A stretch of 54,921 nt of DNA from Chloroflexota bacterium (GTDB lineage: Bacteria; Chloroflexota; Anaerolineae; Anaerolineales; UBA11858): positions 1-54,921 of the forward strand of contig VGOC01000011.1 of the NCBI GenBank assembly GCA_016865865.1. Reading direction: 5' to 3'. Shown here in pieces: positions 15,844-24,004 of the stretch (position 1 is its first letter; each line of letters opens with the position of its first letter). The notes below the pieces were generated by a model. It ran no database searches, was not told where the DNA came from, and saw nothing but the letters and a program-made list of their open reading frames with translations. The position numbers were made by a program, and so were the translations under genes.

Positions 15844-16092
15844 ATGGAAACTGGATTCAATGATTTCTTTGTACAGGGATTGAGATTACTCGGCGCAGGC
15901 CTGGCTATGTTGGGCGCGATTGGCGCTGGCGTTGGGGTGGGCATTGCCGCCTCGGGCGGCGTCCAGGCTATGGGCCGCAACCCCGACGCTGCCCCGATCA
16001 TCCAGACCAACATGATCCTGGGCATGGCTTTCGCCGAGGCGGTTGCGATCTATGCTCTCGCTGTGGCATTGATTATCGTCTTTGCTGCATAA
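15844..16092 (+). CDS. atpE: ATP synthase Fo subunit c
   Basis: 82 residues, two membrane helices with the polar loop GRNPDAAP; the proton-carrying ring subunit. The ion-binding Glu is in MAFAEAVAIYALAV. The helix-1 Gln and the Ser after Glu that mark Na+-type c subunits are replaced (GVGVGIAAS; AEAV), so H+ coupling is predicted. The start at 15844 is chosen because GGAGG lies 5 nt before it; the ATG at 15832 would include the ribosome site. atpF follows after 12 bp. Confidence 0.95.
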   Translation: METGFNDFFVQGLRLLGAGLAMLGAIGAGVGVGIAASGGVQAMGRNPDAAPIIQTNMILGMAFAEAVAIYALAVALIIVFAA

Positions 16093-16104
16093 AAGGAACG
16101 CCAA

Positions 16105-16842
16105 ATGGAAAAATTGGGTTTAAATCTAGGCTTTCTCATCTTCCAAATTCTCAACTTCTCTATTGTTGCTCTCTTGTTGTATGCCTGGGCCTATAAGCCC
16201 ATCGTCAAGATGCTCGAACAACGAAAGAGTAAGATTGCCCAGGGCCTCGAAGATGCCAGAGTAGCCGCCGAAGCTCGCGAGAATGCGGAGCAAGAAGCCA
16301 GGAATATATTGGCGGAAGCGCAAGCCAGGGCGAATGAGGTCGTCCGTAACGCCACGCAGCGCGCTGCAGAAGTCGGCAACGAAGTCAAAGCTGAAGCTGA
16401 AAGAGAAGCTGTGAAAATCCACGAGAGCGCATTGGCCGAAGCGAAAGTGGAACGTAACCGTATGCTGGCTGACATGCGCGGACAGATCGCTTCGCTGGCA
16501 ATTGCCGCCGCCCAGAAGCTGATCGGCGAGACTCTGGACGAGAAGCGTCAACATGCTTTGATCAACGAATTCTTTTCCGGCGTCAAGGCTGGCAAGGTGC
16601 TTGTCTTGGAAGGTAAGGCTATCTCAGGCGCGTCCGCGGATGTGACCAGCGCTGTGCCGCTAACCGATGATGAGCAAAGCGCCATCAAGAAAGATATGCT
16701 TGCCAGGGTTGGAGAACAGGCCTCAGTGACCTTCCGCGTTGATCCCTCGATTTTAGGCGGACTGGTTTTGCGCATCGGCGACAAAGTTCTGGATAGCTCG
16801 GTTTCGGCCAAACTCGAAGGGCTGCGTCAGAGTTTGGGTTAA
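16105..16842 (+). CDS. atpF: fused ATP synthase subunit b and delta C-terminal domain
   Basis: 245 residues. Residues 1-30 form the membrane anchor, ~30-160 a long charged coiled coil (Ala/Glu/Arg-rich) and KLIGETLDEKRQHALINEFF the usual b C-terminus. Residues ~175-245 match the C-terminal domain of the delta subunit: SAVPLTDDEQSAI, then SILGGLVLRIGDKVLDSSV and the final AKLEGLRQ. The delta N-terminal helical domain, which binds the top of F1 (~105 residues), is not visible. b-delta fusions are known in mycobacteria but keep more of delta. No separate atpH is in the window. Confidence 0.88.
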   Translation: MEKLGLNLGFLIFQILNFSIVALLLYAWAYKPIVKMLEQRKSKIAQGLEDARVAAEARENAEQEARNILAEAQARANEVVRNATQRAAEVGNEVKAEAEREAVKIHESALAEAKVERNRMLADMRGQIASLAIAAAQKLIGETLDEKRQHALINEFFSGVKAGKVLVLEGKAISGASADVTSAVPLTDDEQSAIKKDMLARVGEQASVTFRVDPSILGGLVLRIGDKVLDSSVSAKLEGLRQSLG

Positions 16843-16862
16843 GCTTGTGAACGAGGTAAGAT

Positions 16863-16890
16863 ACCCGTTTTCTTGAAAAAAAACGGGTTT
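16863..16890 (+). terminator. hairpin after atpF
   Basis: The stem ACCCGTTTT / AAAACGGGT has a short A-rich loop, 20 bp after the atpF stop. It is followed by TTCT only, so it may be a weak terminator or an mRNA 3' stabiliser. Confidence 0.5.
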
Positions 16891-16902
16891 CTATTGTCCT
16901 TT

Positions 16903-16943
16903 AGAAGCTAAACCTCTTCAAGAAGTTTAGCTTCTGCTTTTTC
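16903..16943 (+). terminator. intrinsic terminator of the Fo operon
   Basis: The strong hairpin AGAAGCTAAAC-TCTT / AGAAGTTTAGCTTCT is followed by GCTTTTTC. With the preceding hairpin it ends the atpI-B-E-F transcript and separates it from murE. Confidence 0.8.
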
Positions 16944-16987
16944 TTGCTCACCCGTCTGAACTCATTGCTATCTGAGGTCGTTCGGTG

Positions 16988-17099
16988 GTAACTGCTCAGC
17001 CACCGAACGGATTTACCCGAAAAAAGGGTGTGAGCAGGGGGCGTAGCCCCCTGCTCACACCCTTTTTTCGGGAATTTCTCCGGATGGCTGAGTAGTTAC
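16988..17099 (-). mobile_element. MITE family 1, copy C (atpF-murE)
   Basis: A 112-bp element in the orientation opposite to copies A, B and D, with a perfect 8-bp duplication GTTCGGTG (16980-16987 and 17100-17107). The core is GGGTGTGAGCAGGGGGC, loop GTA and its exact complement. Compared with copy B, several arm bases differ and every change is matched on the other arm. Confidence 0.92.
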
Positions 17100-17148
17100 G
17101 TTCGGTGTTTATTTTCCAATTTGGTAGATCAAGAGCAGCCCGTTGAAG

Positions 17149-17154
17149 TATAAT
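17149..17154 (+). promoter_or_regulatory. possible -10 box of murE
   Basis: TATAAT, 25 bp before the TTG start of the Mur ligase. No good -35 is seen. Its position argues against the upstream ATG at 17143 as the start. Confidence 0.45.
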
Positions 17155-17178
17155 CAAAGCGCAAATTTCGGAGTAAAG

Positions 17179-18726
17179 TTGTCTATTCCTCTCTCTCACC
17201 TCCTTCGCTACCTGTCTCCTTCTACTCTCTCCTCAGATCCATCCATCACCGGCATAGTCCATGATTCGCGGCTCGTTAAGCAGGGGAATCTATTCGTCGC
17301 CGTGCCAGGTCTGAGCGTGGATGGCCATGACTATATTCCTCATGCCATCGAACACGGGGCTGCGGCTGTGGTCGGCGCACAGGCTCTCGAAGGGCTGGCT
17401 GTACCTTATATACGCGTAGACCACGCTCCAAAGGCTCTGGCTACCCTCGCCGCCGCCTTTTATGATTTTCCCGCCCGCAAGATGACGGTGATCGGCGTGA
17501 CCGGCACGGATGGGAAGACCACCACGTCGAATTTCATCTTCCAAATCCTGAAGGCTGCCGGTTTCGAGGCGGGCATGATCTCCACGGTCAGCGCCGTGAT
17601 CGGCGATCAAGTCCTGGACACGGGGTTCCACGTCACCACGCCTGAGGCTCCCGATGTGCAGCGTTATCTGGCCCAAATGGTCGCGGCTGGCTTGACACAT
17701 GTCGTGCTGGAAGCCACCTCCCATGGCCTGGCGCAGGATCGGGTGGCGGCCTGTGAATTCGATATTGGGGTGGTGACCAATATTACCCACGAGCATCTCG
17801 ATTATCATGGCAGTTATGAGGCCTACCGGGAAGCCAAGGGACGCCTCATCTCCTCATTGGCAGAGACCAACCCAAAATCCCGCGCGAATATCCGCCTGGC
17901 CGTCCTCAATCGCGATGACCAATCATACGAGTATTTGAAATCTATTTCCCTCCCTCCCATCCGTCAAATCAGCTATGGCTTATCTGGCCAGGCGGACCTC
18001 CGCGCCGAAAGGATCATCCATCACTCAAGTGGATTGAGATTTCGAATTGTGGGCGCGGAATTTTCGTTCGATTCTGAAACGCGCCTGCTGGGGGGGTACA
18101 ACGTCTACAATTTCTTGGCTGCGGTGGGAGCGACCGTGGTTGGCATAGGGGTTGACCCGGACGCGGCCCGCACCGGGATTGCCGCTTTGGAGGGGATACC
18201 AGGCCGGATGGAACCTGTTGATCTTGGGCAAGATTTTATGGTCATCGTGGACTTCGCTCACACACCCAACGCCTTGAAACGTGCCTTAGAAGCGGCGCGA
18301 GCCATGACTGGCGGAAATGTGATCGCTGTCTTCGGTTCAGCGGGCTTGCGCGACCGTGTGAAGCGGCGGTTGATGGCGCAAGTCTCGGCTGAACGGGCTG
18401 ACCTGACCGTGCTGACCGCCGAGGACCCACGCACTGAATCGCTGGATGACATTCTGGCCGAAATGGCTGCCGGCGCCGTGAGCAGAGGCGGCGTGGAAGG
18501 GGAGACCTTCTGGCGCGTGCCCGACCGGGGCGAGGCCATTCGCTTTGCGCTTAGCCTGGCCCGACCTGGCGACCTGGTCATGATGTGCGGCAAGGCTCAT
18601 GAGCAATCCATGTGCTTTGGGGAGATAGAATATCCCTGGGATGACCGCATAGCCACGCGCGCAGCCCTGGCTGAATATTTGGGCATCGAAGGGCCAGAGA
18701 TGCCGCGCTTGCCGACTTCGAAGTAG
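17179..18726 (+). CDS. murE: MurE-type UDP-MurNAc-peptide ligase
   Basis: 515 residues. It adds the third amino acid of the peptidoglycan stem peptide, using ATP, in the cytosol. The N-terminal substrate domain holds IVHDSRLVKQGNLFVAVPG. The ATP loop is VTGTDGKTTT (~114-123), followed by TTPEAPD, LEATSHGL, NITHEHLDYH and the carbamylated-Lys region EAYREAKGRL; the C-terminal domain has VFGSAGLRDRVKR. The substrate motif is EDPR, whereas DAP-adding enzymes usually show DNPR, so the amino acid added (DAP, Lys or Orn) cannot be stated. The TTG start follows CGGAG by 5 nt. Confidence 0.88.
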   Translation: MSIPLSHLLRYLSPSTLSSDPSITGIVHDSRLVKQGNLFVAVPGLSVDGHDYIPHAIEHGAAAVVGAQALEGLAVPYIRVDHAPKALATLAAAFYDFPARKMTVIGVTGTDGKTTTSNFIFQILKAAGFEAGMISTVSAVIGDQVLDTGFHVTTPEAPDVQRYLAQMVAAGLTHVVLEATSHGLAQDRVAACEFDIGVVTNITHEHLDYHGSYEAYREAKGRLISSLAETNPKSRANIRLAVLNRDDQSYEYLKSISLPPIRQISYGLSGQADLRAERIIHHSSGLRFRIVGAEFSFDSETRLLGGYNVYNFLAAVGATVVGIGVDPDAARTGIAALEGIPGRMEPVDLGQDFMVIVDFAHTPNALKRALEAARAMTGGNVIAVFGSAGLRDRVKRRLMAQVSAERADLTVLTAEDPRTESLDDILAEMAAGAVSRGGVEGETFWRVPDRGEAIRFALSLARPGDLVMMCGKAHEQSMCFGEIEYPWDDRIATRAALAEYLGIEGPEMPRLPTSK

Positions 18727-18788
18727 AACAGCTTTCTTTTCATCCTTGACAGCCTCTGGTCTTTGCACTACGATATTCGAGAACAATC

Positions 18789-18825
18789 GTCATTGCCCAG
18801 TCATTGAACGGATTGACCCGAAAAA
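18789..18825 (-). mobile_element. remnant end of a family 1 MITE
   Basis: GTCATTGCCCAGTCATTGAA, then CGGATTGACCCGAAAAA, aligns with the reversed end of family 1 (GTAACTGCTCAGCCATCGAA..). The other half is missing, and a different palindromic element begins 12 bp further on. It is an old, broken copy. Confidence 0.65.
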
Positions 18826-18836
18826 TCTGAGAATCA

Positions 18837-18915
18837 GTACTTCACGAAAAAGGATCCAAGACCCGTCCGCGGGTCGCCCGGGGACTGGCTCCTGATCGTT
18901 TTTGTGAATTACTGA
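18837..18915. mobile_element. palindromic element, GTACTTCACG-ended
   Basis: About 79 bp with inverted ends AGTACTTCACGAAAAA / AGTAATTCACAAAAAC (right end reverse-complemented) and an inner hairpin GACCCG..CGGGTC. TGAGAAT occurs on both sides (near 18828 and 18913), a possible old target duplication. It is related to the tandem pair at 30437-30610. It lies in the 222-bp spacer between murE and the secreted-protein gene. Confidence 0.65.
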
Positions 18916-18948
18916 GAATATTTACCAATTTGATTCAGGAGTCGTGAG

Positions 18949-19545
18949 ATGAGAACACAGCGATTTTTCCGTGGGATGATTTTCCTGGTGACGCTGGCTT
19001 CGTTTTTGTTCGCAGCAGCATTACCTCAGGATATTGTTTTCGCCGAAGATGTTGTCAGGCTGACCATCGAAAACGATAGCGATAGAGATATCTGGCTGAA
19101 ATTAACTGGCCCTGCCTATTACTATTTGCATGTCAGAGCTGGCGAGACGAAATCCTATACACCGCTCAAGGGCGTATATGATTATACATATTATGCGTGT
19201 GGCACCTTTGTCAAAGGGGAGATTGACTTGAACACCCAAAAGACGATCGAAGTCCCAGATTGTGGTTATAAAGCCCATGCTGGCCAGCAGGATCCTGAAG
19301 ACACACTGGATGGGGGGAAGATGTTGAATCTGGTCAACTTCACCATCGAGAATGATACAGGCGGCTACATGACGATGATACTCACCGGGCCAAGCGTCTA
19401 TGTATTTACTTTCAAGCCAGATCAGGAAAGAGAATTCACCATCCCGATGGGTTATTACAATTACACAGCGTATGGATGTGGCGGCTCATTCAATGGCACA
19501 TTATATGCTCATTTCAATAGGGTAAAGGAAATTGACTGTCCCTGA
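18949..19545 (+). CDS. secreted protein with two internal repeats, unknown function
   Basis: 198 residues with a clear signal peptide (cleavage near residue 32, after DIVFAED). The mature part is two ~70-residue repeats (37-105 and ~125-198), each starting TIEND and then LTGP, an aromatic strand, a Lys/Glu turn, a Tyr-rich strand (DYTYYACG / YNYTAYGCG) and ending in VPDC or EIDC. Each repeat has two Cys in the same places, suggesting one disulfide per repeat. The pattern suggests a small beta-sandwich. I know no named family. The start follows AGGAG. Confidence 0.75.
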   Translation: MRTQRFFRGMIFLVTLASFLFAAALPQDIVFAEDVVRLTIENDSDRDIWLKLTGPAYYYLHVRAGETKSYTPLKGVYDYTYYACGTFVKGEIDLNTQKTIEVPDCGYKAHAGQQDPEDTLDGGKMLNLVNFTIENDTGGYMTMILTGPSVYVFTFKPDQEREFTIPMGYYNYTAYGCGGSFNGTLYAHFNRVKEIDCP

Positions 19546-19618
19546 ATGTAACTGCCAAATGAAGATTCGCCTCAAACCGACAAGAAACCAACCGCAGAGA
19601 ACATTGAGTCCGCTAAGG

Positions 19619-19693
19619 TATAATGTCAAGATACTTTTCTCTTTCATCACCTACCCGATGCAAGGGTGATGGGTGCTCAGCGGTGATATCTTG
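19619..19693 (+). promoter_or_regulatory. promoter and structured leader of the MoxR-vWA cluster
   Basis: TATAAT at 19619-19624 is followed by a leader of ~130 nt. CAAGATA (19627-19633) can pair with TATCTTG (19687-19693), enclosing a hairpin CATCACC (19645-19651) / GGTGATG (19665-19671). A dyad CTCCCTTAAGGAG lies further down. The pairings suggest a structured 5' leader, but they match no riboswitch I can recall. No clear -35 is seen. Confidence 0.4.
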
Positions 19694-19760
19694 CTTTGTT
19701 TGTAAGAAGATGCTCCCTTAAGGAGTTCGGTGGGATAAGACAGCTTGAGAGGATGAACCT

Positions 19761-21173
19761 TTGAAAAAGAAATCCCTCATCTTCTCCCTGGCTCTTGGTA
19801 TCTGTTCGACAATTCAGGCTTTGTCAGTGCAATCGGCTCAAGCCTTATCGTGGGATTGGCTGGACACGGCATATTTTACGATCCTATATTCCGAAGGCGA
19901 CGCCGAGTTATGCCAATCCATAGCTGGTTTCATTGACCCGCTCTATTCTACTCTAGCGGAAACGACTGGCCATCACCCTGAAACCCCAATCCTTATACGC
20001 CTGTACCTGGATGCCGAGGCATATCTTACTACCAACCTGATTGCTAAAGATAACGGGTTGGCATTGCAGAATCCAGATAGTCATGAAATTAGCCTGATTG
20101 TTTCTCGAATACCAAATAGGAATCCTGAAACCCTGGCAGCTATCATGCGGGCCGGGATTGCTCGATATTTCGTTGCCGATCTTACAGGCGATCAGTTGCC
20201 CTGGCCTCTGGCGGTTGGATTTGGGGAATACTATGCTGGAATGAAAGCCGCTGATATCGAGGGGAAGTTGAGCGCCCTACGTAATGCGCATCAAAAAAAA
20301 TTGCAATTTAGTTGGGCTGAGTTGTTTCAACCGGATATCGTTCTCGAGGATCCCCAACTTACCTATGCTGAAAGTTACGCCCTGGCTTCATATTTGATCG
20401 AACGATATGGCCTCTCGAATTTCATGCGCCTGTTGTCAGCTTTCGAGATTGAACCTGGTTATCGTTCAGCTATCGAGAGCACGTATGGGGTGTCGGCCCG
20501 GGAGCTTGAAACGCTCTGGGAAGATTCGCTGGATACTTTCGTGGCGGGGCATTGGCAGAGAAACATCTTCGTTGATTATGACCTGACGTATGCGCAAGAA
20601 TTACTCAATATGGGGGCATATACTGCCGCAGTGACCGAACTAAACCAAGCCATTCATATTATGCAAGCCAGCGGGCAAGATGCTTCCCAAGCAAGTTCCC
20701 TTGTGAATGTCGCCGAACAAGGTCGGGATGCCGGGGAGTTTGTCGCTGAAGCGCGCCAGGCTTTGGAAGATCATCTGTATGACGATGTTCTGGTGTTGGT
20801 TGCCGAGGCTCGCCAGGCCTATGCCGCTCTCGATGATTCCTCGCGAGATGAGGAGTTATCGGCATACCAGGCCAGGGCGCAGGAAGTTCTGTCCGTTCGG
20901 GAGGAACTAAATCGGGTGACCGGTTTACTGGCGACTGGTCAAATCGAAGCCGCGCGCATAGCCCTGGATGAGACCACAACTCGCCTTATCGCTTTAGGAG
21001 ATTCCCAAGGAGTGGAACTAGCCCGGCAGATGCGCCACAGGATCAATTCTCTAAACAGAAAGATCACCGCTGGTCTGTTGATCCTGGGTGGGCTAATCCT
21101 CGTGTGGAATCTGTATTTACGTTGGCGTAACTTCAAATATTCTTCTGACAAGACTGAATCGGGCCTGGTGTGA
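19761..21173 (+). CDS. peptidase MA-like membrane protein lacking the zinc motif
   Basis: 470 residues. Signal peptide (1-29), a peptidase-like domain (~30-260), a helical coiled region (~265-425) and one C-terminal membrane helix (~434-453), so it is anchored with the bulk outside. The domain order resembles gluzincin 'peptidase MA' proteins, but the segment where HExxH is expected reads AAIMRAGIARYF, and the following helix reads VGFGEYYAG, where EGLAEYYAG-like would carry the third ligand. It therefore looks like a catalytically dead relative. TTG start with GAGAGGA 7 nt before. It overlaps the next gene by one base (TGATG). Confidence 0.65.
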   Translation: MKKKSLIFSLALGICSTIQALSVQSAQALSWDWLDTAYFTILYSEGDAELCQSIAGFIDPLYSTLAETTGHHPETPILIRLYLDAEAYLTTNLIAKDNGLALQNPDSHEISLIVSRIPNRNPETLAAIMRAGIARYFVADLTGDQLPWPLAVGFGEYYAGMKAADIEGKLSALRNAHQKKLQFSWAELFQPDIVLEDPQLTYAESYALASYLIERYGLSNFMRLLSAFEIEPGYRSAIESTYGVSARELETLWEDSLDTFVAGHWQRNIFVDYDLTYAQELLNMGAYTAAVTELNQAIHIMQASGQDASQASSLVNVAEQGRDAGEFVAEARQALEDHLYDDVLVLVAEARQAYAALDDSSRDEELSAYQARAQEVLSVREELNRVTGLLATGQIEAARIALDETTTRLIALGDSQGVELARQMRHRINSLNRKITAGLLILGGLILVWNLYLRWRNFKYSSDKTESGLV

Positions 21174-24004
21174 TGTTGGCGAAGAAACTCTTCGACTTGT
21201 TCATGAAGATGATCGCGCTGATCTTGGCGATTGCGTTGGTTATTAGTTTGATCGCCACTTTGGTGGGTTTCAATGTCGAACGCCTCCTGTTGGACCCCAT
21301 CGTTCTAAAAAGTCTGTTGCAAGAGAATCAAATTTACAGTGATGTATTGCCGCAGTTATTCCAGGGGTTGATCCGGTTTGGGATTTCAGATCAGGCGCCG
21401 ACCGATTCTCGAACGATGTTGGAAAACGCCGTCGAACATCTCACCGATGATGATTGGATTGAGCTGGTCAATATTTTGATCTCCGCTGATTGGACGCAAT
21501 TGCAGGTCGAGGGCGCCATTGATGCGTTATTTGCCTGGTTAGAGGGGGAGCAGGCAGGGCTGAGATACGATCTCGATCTGGGCTTATTGAAACAAAGGTT
21601 CGACCAGGAGGCCAAAGACCAAATCGCTGAAAGGCTGGTGGCATCCTGGCCTGAATGTTTGGAGCAAGATATCAAGGTGATCGTAGAACTGAGTGCTGGC
21701 GAGATATCTCAGGAAATTCCCCTGTGCCAACCGGCTGGTCGGTACGCCTCTTTTCGCCAGCCGGTAATCGCCTCCGTAAGCTCATTTCTCGATGGGCTGT
21801 TCCAGACCACTGAATTGCCAGATCAACTTGTCTTCGAGCCTGGTGGAATTGATGGTGAGAGGATGGTTCGAATCCAGAGATATTTCAGTCGGTTGCAGGT
21901 CGGAGCGCGTTGGAGTCCGCTTATCATCCTGGCGCTGATGGGCTTGATCCTACTTGCAGTTCGTTCATGGGCAGCCGGATTTCGTTGGTGGAGTATTCCC
22001 CTGGTTGTGGGCGGCTTACTTTCGTTATCCTTAGCGCTAATAGCCGAGATGGCTTCGCAGGCGCTGATATTGCCATTCGCCTTTTCGCTACCTGAGGCGG
22101 TTACGACGGCCTTGGTGACGATTATCCATCTGATCTTTAATCCCATTTCGAAGGCGATCATGATCCAGGCGGCAGTCATTACCGGCGTGGGATTATCCAT
22201 GTACGCAGGATCTCATCTGCTTGCGAGAAGAGGCGCACTTGAAATTGCTCAGTTCGAGTCTCTCCCACGTTCTATCGAAGTGGATCGTCAGAGATTAGAA
22301 ACGCTACCTCATACCGGCGTTCGAGAAATGCTCACCTTGATTGGGCGGGATTTGAAACTGCGTCGGACGAACCGCTTGCTCTTGCGGTCTTTATGGATTA
22401 CTGTGTTCATTTTCGGCCTTGGAAAACTGCTAATGGATTTGTTTGCTCCCGGCTATGGTTACCTCATTCCTTTCGGCAGCTTTTCGTTTCTTGTAGCTGG
22501 CGTCATTTGGGCAACCTGGAGAAAGCTACCTGCTGGACGCCTCGCCCGCCGTCTGGACGCGCGCTTTACCCTCTTCGACCAGTCCACAGCGGCCTTGGAG
22601 GTAGAGAGCGCCAGGACGCCGTTGACGTATCTACAAGGTCTACTCCTGGCCCAGGCTATCGGTCTTTTGCAGCGTATAGGTGCGGAGGTCAGAGGCTGGC
22701 CTCGAATACCGTGGCTCGAAATCCAATCGTTGCTGGCTACGTTTATCATTCTTGGAGGGGCATTTTACGCTTCACTCGGTTTTGCGTCAGAATCCCGGCC
22801 TGCTTTGGAGACACTGCCGCCGTTCGTGGGCGAACCTTTGAGTAGCTTGGCGGACAATCCTCGGCTTACACATCCATTCGAGTGGGATACTACTGAAAAA
22901 GCCGATGAAAGCGATGCTGCCAAAATGCCGGCCAACTCCGCCCAGGCAGCCATGCAAATTCTGGCGGAGGCGTTCGGTGATGAGGCCATGGCTGCGGATT
23001 TGGTGGGCGCGCTTCAGCACGGAGATCCAGAATCCGCCGCCGAAGCTCTGCGGCGTATGGCTGATCAGAGTGGTAACCTTTCGGATGCCACCCTAGATTC
23101 TCTGGCCAAGGCGATGCGCGCCTCGGCTGACCCTATTGCGCAATTCGCCCCAGACCTTGCCAACCAGTTGTTACGCACAGCTGGTGTGCTCGATGGCACT
23201 GGCGTAGCTGCTCAGGCCTTGCTGGATGGCGCCAAAAAATTATCCGAAATTTCACCGCTATATTCTGAGATGATCGAACAGCTCTCGGATAATGTAGCTG
23301 CCAATGACTATGCGGCTGCCGCCGAAACCCTCCAGCAAGCTGCGGACTTGATGACGCTCTTTGACCCCCAGTTAGCCCAAAATATGGCATCATATGTAGA
23401 GGCAGTCGCAAACCAAGATATCCAGGCGATAGGCGAAGCTTTGGAGCAGGCTTCGGCTGCTTTGGAACAAGCTGACCCCGATCTGGCGCGCGAGCTAACT
23501 AAGACCGGACGCGCCTTGAAGGGGGAAACCCCAGGCTTGACAGCCCGCGCCCTCGAAGACCTGGCTGAGAGCATGGCTACAATGAATCAGGGTGGTGATA
23601 GCAGTCCAGCTCCTGGCGATCAGCCGTCGAGTGGAATGGCAAGCAGCCTCCAGGCTGGGGATGTCCAGGCAGGCGGAGCGCAGGCCGGAGATCAGCCAGG
23701 TGGAGGCCTCGCCGCAAGCGTTGGGAACCAAATCAGTGAATCGAAAGAGGAAACCAGCAGCGAGATCGTTCTCGATTCTCTAAACACGGAAGTGCTATCC
23801 GTAGAACTCGATCCCGCTGAGACTGGTGGGAAGCCTGCTACCGGACCGGCCGAAGGGCCGCCTTCGATCTCCTTTGCGAGTCAAGCGGGATTTATCCCAG
23901 TACAGAATACCCAGGAGGAGTTATCCCGGACGGGATATGACTTGCTCATATTCCCGAGGAATTTGACGGATGCGATTCGAACATATTTTTCGCCTCGACC
24001 GTGA
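21173..24004 (+). CDS. large membrane protein with DUF4175-like region
   Basis: 943 residues. N-terminal membrane helix (~12-35), an extracytoplasmic helical domain (~36-240), two or three membrane helices (~245-340), two more (~405-450), then a segment with LARRLDARFTLFDQSTAALE and ARTPLTYLQ, which resembles DUF4175 proteins, a further helix (~520-540), and a long soluble part with helical repeats rich in Ala, Gln, Asp and Leu (~575-800). A low-complexity Gly/Ser/Gln linker (~805-850) follows. The arrangement looks like a fusion of two membrane modules. Its role is unknown; context ties it to the MoxR/vWA cluster. It overlaps the DUF58 gene by 35 bp. Confidence 0.65.
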   Translation: MLAKKLFDLFMKMIALILAIALVISLIATLVGFNVERLLLDPIVLKSLLQENQIYSDVLPQLFQGLIRFGISDQAPTDSRTMLENAVEHLTDDDWIELVNILISADWTQLQVEGAIDALFAWLEGEQAGLRYDLDLGLLKQRFDQEAKDQIAERLVASWPECLEQDIKVIVELSAGEISQEIPLCQPAGRYASFRQPVIASVSSFLDGLFQTTELPDQLVFEPGGIDGERMVRIQRYFSRLQVGARWSPLIILALMGLILLAVRSWAAGFRWWSIPLVVGGLLSLSLALIAEMASQALILPFAFSLPEAVTTALVTIIHLIFNPISKAIMIQAAVITGVGLSMYAGSHLLARRGALEIAQFESLPRSIEVDRQRLETLPHTGVREMLTLIGRDLKLRRTNRLLLRSLWITVFIFGLGKLLMDLFAPGYGYLIPFGSFSFLVAGVIWATWRKLPAGRLARRLDARFTLFDQSTAALEVESARTPLTYLQGLLLAQAIGLLQRIGAEVRGWPRIPWLEIQSLLATFIILGGAFYASLGFASESRPALETLPPFVGEPLSSLADNPRLTHPFEWDTTEKADESDAAKMPANSAQAAMQILAEAFGDEAMAADLVGALQHGDPESAAEALRRMADQSGNLSDATLDSLAKAMRASADPIAQFAPDLANQLLRTAGVLDGTGVAAQALLDGAKKLSEISPLYSEMIEQLSDNVAANDYAAAAETLQQAADLMTLFDPQLAQNMASYVEAVANQDIQAIGEALEQASAALEQADPDLARELTKTGRALKGETPGLTARALEDLAESMATMNQGGDSSPAPGDQPSSGMASSLQAGDVQAGGAQAGDQPGGGLAASVGNQISESKEETSSEIVLDSLNTEVLSVELDPAETGGKPATGPAEGPPSISFASQAGFIPVQNTQEELSRTGYDLLIFPRNLTDAIRTYFSPRP

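Noticed and set aside
16105-16842. A standard atpF without fusion
   Set aside because: The last 70 residues clearly match the delta C-terminal domain (LGGLVLRIGDKVLDSSV), so a plain b subunit is excluded.
19619-19760. A known riboswitch in the leader
   Set aside because: The stems do not match any class I can recall (cobalamin, TPP, c-di-GMP, SAM, glycine).
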